Source: Posidonia oceanica
Lineage: Eukaryota; Streptophyta; Magnoliopsida; Alismatales; Posidoniaceae
Direction of reading: 5' to 3'
Length of the DNA: 64,000 nucleotides
Assembly (NCBI GenBank): GCA_037176725.1
Contig: JAZBRS010000074.1
Location: 60,516,001 to 60,580,000 of the forward strand
Shown in pieces: positions 24,595 to 33,490 of the stretch. A program made the translations under genes and the position numbers. Numbering within the stretch: the first letter of the stretch is position 1; each line of letters begins with the position of its first letter. Under the pieces are notes generated by a model, which saw nothing but the letters and a program-made list of their open reading frames with translations, had not been told where the DNA came from and searched no databases.

Positions 24595-25914
24595 GTCTGC
24601 ATTGGGGACTACTACTCGGATGAGGAGCAGTCTGGCACAGTAGAGGCAGTCCCAACCAGCAGCAAGGCAATGATCAGAACAGAGGCACCACAGTCAGTCT
24701 ATTCAGCTCTCCCTCTGGTAGAAACAGCAGGCAGCTCAGCAGGCCCTATGGCAGAACTAGCAAGCCCTCACTCTTTTGCAGCCACATTAGCTTCCCAAGT
24801 ACAGTCAGCAGCAGTGCAGGAGTCAGAGAAACTCCTTCTGGCAGAATCAAGCATGCTACCGGCGGTCACAACAACATCAGTGCCACTGTCCCTATCTCTG
24901 GAGGGGCAGCTAATCAACTCAGTCAGCAGCGCGGCTCAGCCCGCTTCAGCAGCCACATCTCCAGGAATGCAGCCGGCGCAGTCCGCTTCGCATCCTCCTG
25001 ACAACCAGCAGCAGCTCTCATGGCAAGACCCCATGGCGTCAGAGGCTGCACTCTCTCAGTTACGGCCCGATACAAAAGGCCAACTGAGCACTACACTCTC
25101 CGGGCCCTTGAGCCCTCAGAAGAGCATCTCGGCTTACCCTTCACCCGCAATAGTGACCCTGGCAGCTTATCCATCAGTGGCACCGCTGACCTGTTTATTT
25201 GGGCCTTCTACATCAGAGTTGCCGCCATCGAACGCGCCTGTGAACCAGATCATGCAGATTCCAAGGGCAGCAATCCGTCTTGCAGCCGGGCCAGTGCCGT
25301 AGGCCCCCGGCGCCTACTACGTCGACTCCCCCTCAGACGAGGAAGAAGGAGTGGCGATAGAAGCCCAGGTCGATTCTTGGATGTTCGACTTAGAGCTACT
25401 TTATCAAGAACAAATCAAGTCGATAGCAGAAGACCTGGCAGAGCATCAAGCTGCAGAAAGGAAAGGGAAAGCCGTGGTTACAGACCCTCCTCTGCAAGAA
25501 GACCATGCCTCTATCATGGTCCTGGAAGAAGCCTCGGCAGCACCGGACTCCCCTAGACCAGATGAGCTCATCACTCTCCAGTCGAAAGGCGGGTCTAGGT
25601 GGTTTGTGCAACACATGCCTCACCGGAGCAGCATATCGAGCGGCAATGCCCAGATCCGCCACCAGTCCGGCACACCCTCCACAAGCACACCAGAAGATTC
25701 AGAGGAGGAAGCATCAGCAGTGCAAGCAGCAGCAGTAACAGAGCAGAAAGCAGAATCAGTAACAGAGCTGTCAGCAGCCTCAGCAGCAGAACAGTCAGCA
25801 GCATCAACAGCAGAATCAGCAAGGCCCTCAGCAGAATCAGCAGAGCACTCAGCAGAATTAGTCAGGCCAGAGCAAACAGTAGAAGGAGTTGCTGGGACGG
25901 AGGTCGCGCACTGA
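24595..25914 (+). pseudogene. Low-complexity linker between G-patch and RT
   Basis: The frame stays open apart from stops at 25300 (TAG) and 25912 (TGA). It is Ser/Ala/Gln/Pro-rich with no recognised domain. Two acidic aromatic motifs recur: DYYSDEEQ near 24610 and YYVDSPSDEEE near 25315, suggesting an old internal duplication. The 3' part has an AGCAGAATCAGCAG-like repeat (25709-25875). Ogre-type elements have an intron in this general place; here the stop TAG at 24592 is followed directly by GT, so splicing is an alternative explanation for some stops, but no acceptor can be chosen with confidence. Confidence 0.6.
25709..25875 (+). repeat. CAG/AGCAGAATC-type degenerate repeat in linker
   Basis: GCAGCA, GCAGAATCAG and CAGCAGAA runs alternate. 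In the polyprotein frame they encode Ala/Glu/Ser/Thr-rich sequence. This is slippage-prone, with no sign of a separate role. Confidence 0.8.
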
Positions 25915-25932
25915 GGCTACAAGAATACCCGA

Positions 25933-27642
25933 GTGAGCGTGACCATCCTGAAGCGTCACCAGGGCCAAGCAGCGGAACACATGCACTCTTTCGACATCAC
26001 AAGTCCTTCTTTTGAGAAAGAGATCCTCTTGGAACTAATTGCTTATGGAGAGGAGGATGATACGGGCATGGATGAGACTGATGAATCATTGCCCGAGTTC
26101 CGGCCTTATGACGACGGCCCAGAAGGCCCCAACCTCCATGTTGAAGAAGAAACAGAGGTTGTCAACATCGGCACAGCTGAGGAAGTCAGAGAAGTTCGTA
26201 TCAGTGCCCAGCTGTCCTCCCAGGCTCGAACAAAGTTCATCACATTCTTGAAAGAATATGCGGATGTCTTCGCCTGGAGTTATGAAGATATGGTCGGCCT
26301 TGACATAGAAATAGTGGTGCACAATCTGCCCTTAAACCCGGATGCCAAGCCAGTGAAGCAGAAACTAAGAAGATGGCGACCGCAGTGGCTGCTCATGATC
26401 AAAGAAGAGATAATGAAGCAGCTCAGAGTCAACTTTCTGAAGGTCGTCCTTTATCCTGAATGGCTGGCAAACATTGTACCTGTGCCCAAGAAAGATGGCC
26501 GAATCCGGATCTGCATCGACTATAGGGACCTGAACAAGGCGAGTCCCAAGGACGACTTCCCCCTGCCCCACATTGACGTCCTAGTCGACAATACAGCGGG
26601 CCACAGGATGCTCTCCTTCATGGACGGCTTTTCTGGATACAACCAAATCAAAATGGCAGAAGAAGACATGGAAAAGACTTCATTCATCACCCCTTGGGGA
26701 GTCTTCTGCTACCAAGTCATGCCGTTCGGCCTGAAGAATGCTGGTGCGACCTATCAGAGGGCCATGACTGCGCTGTTCCATGACCTCATGCACCAAGAAG
26801 TAGAGGTCTATGTAGACGACATGATTGCTAAAACCAGAGAGCCTGAAGACCACCTTGCCTGTCTAAAAAAGCTCTTTGACCGTCTACGGAAATACAAACT
26901 GCGCCTGAATCCCAAGAAGTGCGTATTCGGGGTGTCTTCTGGCAAATTGCTTGGCTACATTGTTAGCCATAGGGGGATTGAGGTGTACCCGTTGAAAGCA
27001 CAAGCCATCGTGGACATGCCACCCCCCAGAACTGAAAAGGAGGTCAGAAGTCTGCTTGGGCGTTTACAGTATATCAGCCACTTTATTGCACAGCTTACGC
27101 CCATCTGTGAACCCATATTCAAACTCCTGAAGAAGAATGCGCAGATTCACTGGAGCAAGGAGTGTCAGGCTGCATTTGCCAAGATCAAGCAGCTGTTGAT
27201 CAAGCCTCCTGTTCTGGTTCCCCCTACACCAGGGAGACCCTTGCTTCTCTACCTTTCTACCACGCAGCATTCCATGGGTGCCGTCTTGGGCCAACATGAC
27301 GAATCTGGTAGAAGGGAGCGCGCCATCTATTACCTGAGCAAGAAATTTAATGAATGCGAAGCCAGGTACAGTACACTAGAGAAGACTTGCTTGTCCCTTG
27401 TCTGGGCTGCACAGAAACTAAGGCACTACATGATGGCATACCCAGTTCAGCTCTTATGCCGGCATGATCCTATCAAGTTCCTCTTTCAAAAGCCGGCCAT
27501 GGTAGGCAGATGTGCTAAATGGCAGGTGTTATTGTCTCAGTACGACATCACCTTTGTCACACAGAAATCCATGAAGGGTCAGGCCATGGCAGACCATCTT
27601 GCTGACCTTCCTCTGCCTGAATACCAACCCCTCCAGACGTAG
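25933..27642 (+). CDS. Reverse transcriptase and Ty3-type RNase H segment
   Basis: Open for 569 codons in the polyprotein frame (the GTG at 25933 is not a true start). RT spans about 26350-27060. Visible motifs are WLANIVPVPKKDGRIRIC, DYRDLNKASPKDDFPLP, FMDGFSGYNQI with the first catalytic Asp, FGLKNAGATYQR and the active site YVDD (26809-26820), then LGYIVSHRGIE. Catalytic residues look intact. A Ty3-type RNase H follows (about 27225-27600: LLLYLSTTQHSMGAVL, AIYYLSKKF, EKTCLSLVWAAQKLRHY); the Asp normally expected in its first strand is absent, as is usual in Tat elements that carry a second RNase H. The segment ends at TAG 27640; the frame continues beyond. Confidence 0.93.
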   Translation: MSVTILKRHQGQAAEHMHSFDITSPSFEKEILLELIAYGEEDDTGMDETDESLPEFRPYDDGPEGPNLHVEEETEVVNIGTAEEVREVRISAQLSSQARTKFITFLKEYADVFAWSYEDMVGLDIEIVVHNLPLNPDAKPVKQKLRRWRPQWLLMIKEEIMKQLRVNFLKVVLYPEWLANIVPVPKKDGRIRICIDYRDLNKASPKDDFPLPHIDVLVDNTAGHRMLSFMDGFSGYNQIKMAEEDMEKTSFITPWGVFCYQVMPFGLKNAGATYQRAMTALFHDLMHQEVEVYVDDMIAKTREPEDHLACLKKLFDRLRKYKLRLNPKKCVFGVSSGKLLGYIVSHRGIEVYPLKAQAIVDMPPPRTEKEVRSLLGRLQYISHFIAQLTPICEPIFKLLKKNAQIHWSKECQAAFAKIKQLLIKPPVLVPPTPGRPLLLYLSTTQHSMGAVLGQHDESGRRERAIYYLSKKFNECEARYSTLEKTCLSLVWAAQKLRHYMMAYPVQLLCRHDPIKFLFQKPAMVGRCAKWQVLLSQYDITFVTQKSMKGQAMADHLADLPLPEYQPLQT

Positions 27643-28095
27643 TTCCCTGATGAAGACATCCTCTTCGCAATGGAGGGCTCTGAGCAGAAAGATCCTGAAG
27701 AACAAGAGGAATGGCAGCTCTACTTTGATGGTGCAGTCAACAAAAAGGGCCGAGGCGTAGGCGCAGTACTGACCACGCCCTAGGGACAGATGATTCCCTT
27801 CGCGAGGAAGCTGACTTTCACCTACACAAACAATGAAGCTGAATACGAAGCATGCATCCTAGGGTTGAAGGTCGCCCTCGAGCACAAGGCGCAGAAGCTG
27901 CATGTGCACGGTGATGCCATGCTAGTGATCTCTCAAGTGAACGGCGACTGGAGGACAAAAGACCCTAAACTTGTGCCGTATCACGAACACCTGCTGAGGC
28001 TGATGGAAGAATTTGAGAGCATCTGCTTTACATATATGAACAGAGCGAAGAATGCGTACGCAGACGCACTAGCAACTCTGGCATCCTGGCTCACT
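27643..28095 (+). pseudogene. Second, archaeal-like RNase H domain
   Basis: This is a separate RNase H of the type acquired by the Tat lineage. The four acidic catalytic positions are visible: Asp in YFDGA (27727), Glu in NNEAEY (27835), Asp in HGDAM (27913) and Asp in YADALA (28063). In-frame TAGs at 27640 (upstream) and 27781 (inside, before GQMIPFARKL) interrupt it, so it cannot be made as part of a full polyprotein without readthrough. The domain removes the RNA strand from RNA-DNA hybrids during reverse transcription. Confidence 0.88.
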
Positions 28096-29436
28096 ATACC
28101 TGAAGACAGCACAGTGGATGTATCAGTTACCCGCATAGAGCAGCCTGCACACTGCATGAGCATAGAAGAGGCAGATCCAGCAGAGGAGCAGCCATGGTAT
28201 CAGGACATAAAATCTTTCCTGGAGTCTGGCAGCTTTCCTCCTGATGCCACGGCAACAGACAAGAGAACTCTGGCGCCTCTGGCGTCAAAATATGTGTTGG
28301 GGGCTGGGCAGCTGTACAGAAGGTCGTACAATCAGATGCTACTGCGCTGCCTGGACAAATCAGAGGCAGACACGCTGATGCTTCAAGTGCATGCAGGGAC
28401 CTGTGGCCCGCACATGAACAGCGTCCTCCTAGCCAAGAAGATCATGCTCCAAGGATATTTCTGGCAGACCATGGAAGCAGATTGCTGCCGGTTTGTGCGT
28501 AAATGCCACAACTACCAGATCCATGGTAACTTCATCAAGGCCCCCCCACAACAGCTGCATAACATTTCCTCGCCATGGCCTTTCTCCACCTGGGGGATCG
28601 ATGTCATTGGCGCCATCCACCCTGCTGCTTCAAATGGTCATCGCTACATTCTGATAGCGATCGATTACTTTACCAAGTGGGTGGAAGTGGCCTCTTACAG
28701 GACAGTCACCACTATGGCAACAGAAAAATTTATCAGGAACAATATCGTTGCCCGATATGGGGTCCCGCACTCTGTCATCTCTGATAATGGCACAAACTTC
28801 ATTGCCAAAAGGACCAAGGAATACCTGCAGAGTCTCAAAATCAAGCATCACCGATCCTCGCCCTATCGGCCCCAGATGAACGGAGCGGTGGAGTCTGCAA
28901 ACAAGAACATTGTCAAAATCCTGAAGAAAATGGCAGAAATCCACAAGGATTGGCACGACAAGCTCCCGTACGCACTCTGGGCGTACAGGACATCAATCCG
29001 GACCTCGACGGGGGCCACCCCGTACTCTCTAGTATACGGTATGGAAGCGGTGTTACCTGTTGAAGTGGAGATCCCCTCTCTACGGATCCTGCGAGAAGCT
29101 GAGTTGGAAGAAGCAGAATGGGTCGAAGACCGCTGCATCCAACTGAACTTAATTGATGAGCGCATACTGCAAGCTATGCACAACGCTCACTGCTATCAGA
29201 AGCGGATGGCTAGAGCATTCTTGAAGAAGGTCCAGCCTAGAAACTTTCAGCCAGGGGACCTTGTCTTGCGCGCCATTCATTTGCCTGACGGTCGAGGGAA
29301 ATTCCGACCCAATTGGCGTGGCCCCTTTGTGGTTAAGCAGATCTTCTCGGGAGGTGCAGTAACTCTTGAGGATATGGACCGGGTCGAGCAATCTGAGCCC
29401 GTCAACCTCTGCTATCTCAAGAAGTACTATCAGTAG
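27790..29436 (+). CDS. Open segment: end of second RNase H plus integrase
   Basis: Open for 548 codons to a probable natural stop (LKKYYQ then TAG at 29434). Integrase starts near 28300. The zinc-binding part has both His (28390, 28411) and the first Cys (28504), but the second Cys position is Tyr (28513). The catalytic triad is intact: Asp 28600 (GIDVIG), Asp 28783 (SDNGTNF) and Glu 28891 (GAVESANKN), spacing D-x60-D-x35-E. A GPF-type C-terminal module is present (WRGPFVVKQIF, from 29314). No chromodomain follows. Integrase inserts the cDNA into chromosomes; the 5-bp target duplication here fits. Confidence 0.93.
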   Translation: MIPFARKLTFTYTNNEAEYEACILGLKVALEHKAQKLHVHGDAMLVISQVNGDWRTKDPKLVPYHEHLLRLMEEFESICFTYMNRAKNAYADALATLASWLTIPEDSTVDVSVTRIEQPAHCMSIEEADPAEEQPWYQDIKSFLESGSFPPDATATDKRTLAPLASKYVLGAGQLYRRSYNQMLLRCLDKSEADTLMLQVHAGTCGPHMNSVLLAKKIMLQGYFWQTMEADCCRFVRKCHNYQIHGNFIKAPPQQLHNISSPWPFSTWGIDVIGAIHPAASNGHRYILIAIDYFTKWVEVASYRTVTTMATEKFIRNNIVARYGVPHSVISDNGTNFIAKRTKEYLQSLKIKHHRSSPYRPQMNGAVESANKNIVKILKKMAEIHKDWHDKLPYALWAYRTSIRTSTGATPYSLVYGMEAVLPVEVEIPSLRILREAELEEAEWVEDRCIQLNLIDERILQAMHNAHCYQKRMARAFLKKVQPRNFQPGDLVLRAIHLPDGRGKFRPNWRGPFVVKQIFSGGAVTLEDMDRVEQSEPVNLCYLKKYYQ

Positions 29437-30842
29437 CTGAAGGCAGCCCCGTTGCAACTGCCCTCCTCCCACTTGCACTTGCATTCTCACCTCTTGCAAC
29501 CTCTATTTCAAATCATCATCGTCATCCTTTCAACTCTTGCATCAACTCTCTTCAAAATCATTATCGTCATCCTCTCAAGCATTGCATCTTTGGCCCGGTG
29601 ATGAAAACCAGAAGTGCTTGTCTGCTCTGGAAAGAATCCGCCCTACCTCACCCGGCACTACTTAGATGTCTTAGCTAGTGAGGGAGCCACCACCAACGAG
29701 GACAGGCGAACTGCCTAATCTCGTAAGGACATACATCTCTGAGGGAGAAAAAATGTTAGGATGTGAGTCTAAAAAAAATTAGTAAGAGTAGACACCTAGG
29801 TTTGGGCACATCCAAGGAATAGAAGACGAAGACAGAAGCCGACCCTAGAGATAGGGGTGTGCAGTCTAACCCTGCTCCTTCTACCCATCACACAGCAAAC
29901 CCAAAGCCTAGATCCATTACAATTCAAACACCCTCTTTTTGCCACCAAAATGGGGATAGCAAAAGCTTGAAAAAAAAAGAGAAAAAATCAAGCAAAAAAA
30001 AAGGAAAAAAAAAAAAAGCAAGCAAAGCAAAAAACAAAAAGAAGAAAAGGCAAAATGCAGCCCGAAAAACACAGGCACCATTATCCCCCATACTTTACTA
30101 GAGATCCCCAGCATGTCGAGCTTAAAAGAATCTACCACATCCCTCCAAGAGCAAACACTCACCCTCTCCTGGCTAGGGGCAGAGAAAGACTGCATACCTA
30201 TGAGGGAGAAATCAAAAAGAGAGAGCTGAAAGAATAGGTGTAGGTCCTGAGAGTTTGGCCAATAGCCTGTCCTCACCACACTACCACCTGTACAATGCCA
30301 ACAACCCGTTCCAGAGCGCCACCAGCAAGCCAAGAGTCTAGGTAGGGCCCAGTGAGTCAGGGACCACTCCCTTCCTTTGCAGCAGGCACCAAAGCACTCC
30401 GTATGCTGAGGGCATCCAAGCATACTCATCCATCCAAGCATACTACTCATCTTCATAAGCATATCACTTGCATCCTGCATCAATGCATCCCCATCCATCA
30501 TTCCTCTCCTTTCCTATCAATCTCTCCGCTCTACAACGCGCTTCGGCCCTAAGACAGTACTCCTCCCCAGCAGAGCGCATTGACGCCACTCGAGCTGCGC
30601 TGGCCCAGATCTCCTGCCGGCCCTCGACCTCGTTTTTACAAGACCGCTGCATATCTCCTTTGTTTACTTGTGCTTAACTGCTATGTTCTGTTATCAACTG
30701 CTATGATGCATATGGAACTACTTTATCAGCCTCAGATTCTGCTTTCTATCAAAGATTATATGCCTGCGAGATCTGATTGTTTATTGATAGCAGGTACCAT
30801 CAAGCTCTGCAGCTATCAGCCTGTATCTCTGCGATCTGCGCA
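29437..30842 (+). other. Spacer between integrase and the extra ORF
   Basis: No gene is recognised. It includes a C/A-rich stretch, a strongly A-rich, purine-only tract (about 29965-30050, AAAAAGAAAA runs) and CATCC-rich DNA at 30.41-30.49 kb. Short ORFs are poor in recognisable motifs. The extra ORF probably begins near the end of this spacer. Confidence 0.6.
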
Positions 30843-32043
30843 ATGGGCTTCCCTACTCTGTTAACTCCCGCACACTGCTCAGAAACCCTGCGAGAATGGA
30901 TCGGCAGGCTCACTCAAGAAGACTGTGAGAAGCTGCGCCTCTGGGGGGTCCCAACTAAACTGCTGAAGGCTGTTGATGTGGAAGTCAGCCGTCACCTTCT
31001 GTGTGCCGCCGCAAGATTCTGGAAACCAGCGCACCATGTCTTTCGCTTTGGCAAAACTGAGCTGACACCTACACTGGAAGAGGTGCGTCGGGTCTGCGGC
31101 TTTTCCAAGATCCTGGGGCCGCCTGTTTTCATGAGGCGAGATGGATATCTCAAGGTCCTGAGCCAGCTAACAGGGCTCCCTACTCGAACCTGCCAACAGA
31201 AACTAATCTGCACTAGTGGGCCTGAACCTATGCTTCGCCTTGCACACTTCGATGATATCATGAACAAGCGCGCAGAACTCGGAGATGAGCTGTGGCTCCG
31301 AGGATTTGTTATCCGCTTCCTGGGCGAGCTGATATTTACTCATGGCCGACTAACAGTGGCCATTGAGGTTGCAGAGGTTGCATTAGCTGTGGTGACCCAG
31401 CACATAGACTGGCACCAGTTGTCCTGGCAGAGACATATCGCGGGTTGGACCGCATCTCACATCGCTGCCGCCACTTCCACGGTTGCGAGGCACTCATACA
31501 AGTCTGGCTGACCGCGCACTTAGAGATGGACCTCCTGCACCCTCAAGTGCTTGCCTTTGAAGCTTACTACAGCAGCGCCCGTGCCAAGACAGAAAAGAGC
31601 GTCAAAGAAGAATACGAGAGGCTATCAGCACTGACCGACGACGCAGTAACCTGGCGTATCATTCCCTCTGTAGCCGAACCATTCACTGTATTTTTCAACG
31701 CGCGTGACACGCGGCTGATTGTGCTACCAGGATTCACTGCGGGTGTGGAATACAACCCTATCAGGGTCATGCGCCAGTTTGGCTTCCAGTAGGGCACCTT
31801 TGTTGACAGCACAGCACCCAAGCTTCTACAGACATATCCTCTTAGCACGACTGCCCCAACAAAGAAGCTCGCTAGTCTGATGCAGCATGGAGTGCGATCA
31901 ACAGACATCGCAGCTGCGAGAGGTGTAGGATGTACCCCTGAGTACCTGACCGAGGTCCAAGAGCTCTGGCCTATCAATGAAATCCCACCAGGCGGCCCTC
32001 TATTCCCCGACTCCAGGCAGTCGAAGAAGGCCCGAACCGGCTA
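30843..32043 (+). pseudogene. Extra 3' ORF, DUF7745-like (plant retroelement-associated), frameshifted
   Basis: The ATG at 30843 opens a frame with WIGRLTQEDCEKLRLWG, ARFWKPAHHVFRFG and TELTPTLEEVRRVCGF. From memory this resembles the uncharacterised plant family DUF7745, often found with LTR elements and related in style to plant mobile domain proteins. Near 31.40 kb coding signal moves to another frame (VVLAETYRGLDRISHRC, FHGCEALIQVWL) and continues to an in-frame TAG at 31790, after which similar-quality sequence runs to TAG 32041-32043. So there is one frameshift and one premature stop. The sense orientation and position after integrase indicate an element-borne accessory gene. Its function is unknown. 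The family name is recalled, not searched. Confidence 0.65.
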
Positions 32044-32330
32044 GGGCACTTATGCAGCTACTATGTACTTTCTTTTCAAGTTATGCTGTATCTTTTGGCC
32101 TGCCACATGCATGTAATCAAGATCTTTCAATGAAAAAGTGTTTTCTGCTGTCTGCTTGCACTTCAACACCTGCTTATTGCATTGCATAATCATTGTCAAC
32201 CTCATCTTGGGCCCTCTGGCCAGACTCGCAGCCAACACAACGTAGGAAAAGTCCTCAGCAGCCAATCCTGAGTCCAGAATCTCTGCAGACCCACGCCGTC
32301 AAGCCAAGCCATCCGGCGTCCCCAGCTGAG
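32044..32330 (+). other. Non-coding spacer after the extra ORF
   Basis: No gene or repeat is seen. AATGAAAAAG near 32129 could serve as a weak polyadenylation-like element, but nothing supports it further. Confidence 0.5.
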
Positions 32331-32490
32331 TCTTCAGCGGGCTGGCACCCCTAACTGCTCGGCAATAGGTCCGTCAACCTGTCATCTTCAACGGGCTGGC
32401 ACCCCCAACTGCTCGGCGATAGGTTCGTCAACCTGTCATCATCCCCAGCGGGCTGGTACCCCAAACTACTCGTCTGACAAACACGTCAGT
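32331..32490 (+). repeat. 54-bp tandem repeat, about 2.7 copies
   Basis: TCTTCAGCGGGCTGGCACCC begins at 32331 and recurs with small changes at 32385 and, more diverged, at about 32440. Each unit carries AACTGCTCGGC and CGTCAACCTGTCATC. This is the first of several tandem blocks in the 3' untranslated region. Confidence 0.8.
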
Positions 32491-32670
32491 TTTGTCTTCA
32501 TCCTTCTACTTTCGATGCCAAGGACGCGTTGGCCAACCCCTAGTGTCATCCCGACACCAGGGGCATCTTTTGATCGCCCCATGGTATCATCCTCCCCCTC
32601 CTTCCCCCATGATATTCCTGGTGTCATGGGATGATTCGCTCTCGCAAAACCTTATCAATCATCAATCCCA

Positions 32671-33300
32671 TCATTACCTCATCCCCTCTTTGCCGGCCGA
32701 TAAGTCCGATATCTTATCATCTCTCATCATTACCTCATCCCCTCTTTGCTGGCCGATAAGTCCGATATCTTATCATCTCTCATCATTACCTCATCCCCTC
32801 TTTGCCGGCCGATAAGTCCGATATCTTATCATCTCTCATCATTACCTCATCCCCTCTTTGCCGGTCGATAAGTCCGATATCTTATCATCTCTCATCATTA
32901 CCTCATCCCCTCTTTGCCGGCTGATAAGTCCGATATCTTATCATCTCTCATCATTACCTCATCCCCTCTTTGCCGGCCGATAAGTCCGATATCTTATCAT
33001 CTCTCATCATTACCTCATCCCCTCTTTTCCGGCCGATAAGTCCGATATCTTATCAATCATCAATCTCATCATTACCTCATCCCCTCTTTGCCGGCCGATA
33101 AGTCCAATATCTTATCATCTCTCATCATTACCTCATCCCCTCTTTGCCGGCCGATAAGTCCGATATCTTATCAATCATCAATCTCATCATTACCTCATCC
33201 CCTCTTTGCCGGCCGATAAGTCCGATATCTTATCATCTCTCATCATTACCTCATCCCCTCTTTGCCGGCCGATAAGTCCGATATCTTATCAATCATCAAT
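32671..33300 (+). repeat. 56-bp tandem repeat with GATAAG/CTTATC hairpin, 11 copies
   Basis: Eleven copies in a row share CCTCATCCCCTCTTTGCCGG then CCGATAAGTCCGATATC and TTATCATCTCTCATCATTA. Most units are 56 bp; some are 60 bp with an inserted TCAATCATCAATC-type end. Each unit has an inverted repeat GATAAG-N8-CTTATC that could fold into a stem. Copies are nearly identical (isolated changes near 32752, 32866, 32921, 33029 and 33105), so the array is recent or homogenised. Confidence 0.95.
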
Positions 33301-33480
33301 CTCCTCTCTTTCTTATCAATCACTCAATCAATCAATCAATCTCCTCTTTTTCTTATCAATCACTCATTTCTTATCAATCACTCAATCAATCAATCAATCA
33401 CTCTTTTTCTTATCAATCACTCAATCAATCAATCAATCACTCTTTTTCTTATCAATCTCTCAATCAATCAATCAACAATC
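33301..33480 (+). repeat. TCAA-rich tandem block
   Basis: Runs of TCAATCAATCAATCAATC alternate with CTCTTTTTCTTATCAATCAC in a unit of about 38-42 bp, repeated four to five times. It appears to have expanded from the TATCAATCATCAATC end of the preceding 56-60-bp unit. Confidence 0.9.
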
Positions 33481-33490
33481 ACAGCTCTCT

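Larger units (their letters stand above)
20634..29436 (+). pseudogene. gag-pol polyprotein of the retrotransposon, interrupted
   Basis: This is the coding region for the structural protein and the enzymes needed to copy and integrate the element. From about 21.36 kb to the final TAG (29434-29436) a single frame is kept over 8 kb, with in-frame stops at 21628 (TGA), 21652, 21982, 24592, 25300 (TAG), 25912 (TGA), 27640 and 27781 (TAG). Each is explained by one C-to-T change from CAG or CGA. The N-terminal part lies in another frame (ATG 20634) and joins near 21.31-21.365 kb, so there is at least one frameshift. Domain order is Gag, zinc knuckle, protease, G-patch-like, linker, RT, RNase H, second RNase H, integrase. 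No chromodomain is seen at the end. Confidence 0.93.

Noticed and set aside
25020..25556. Alternative-frame ORF in the pre-RT linker
   Set aside because: Arg/Ser-rich shadow of the polyprotein frame with no recognised motif.
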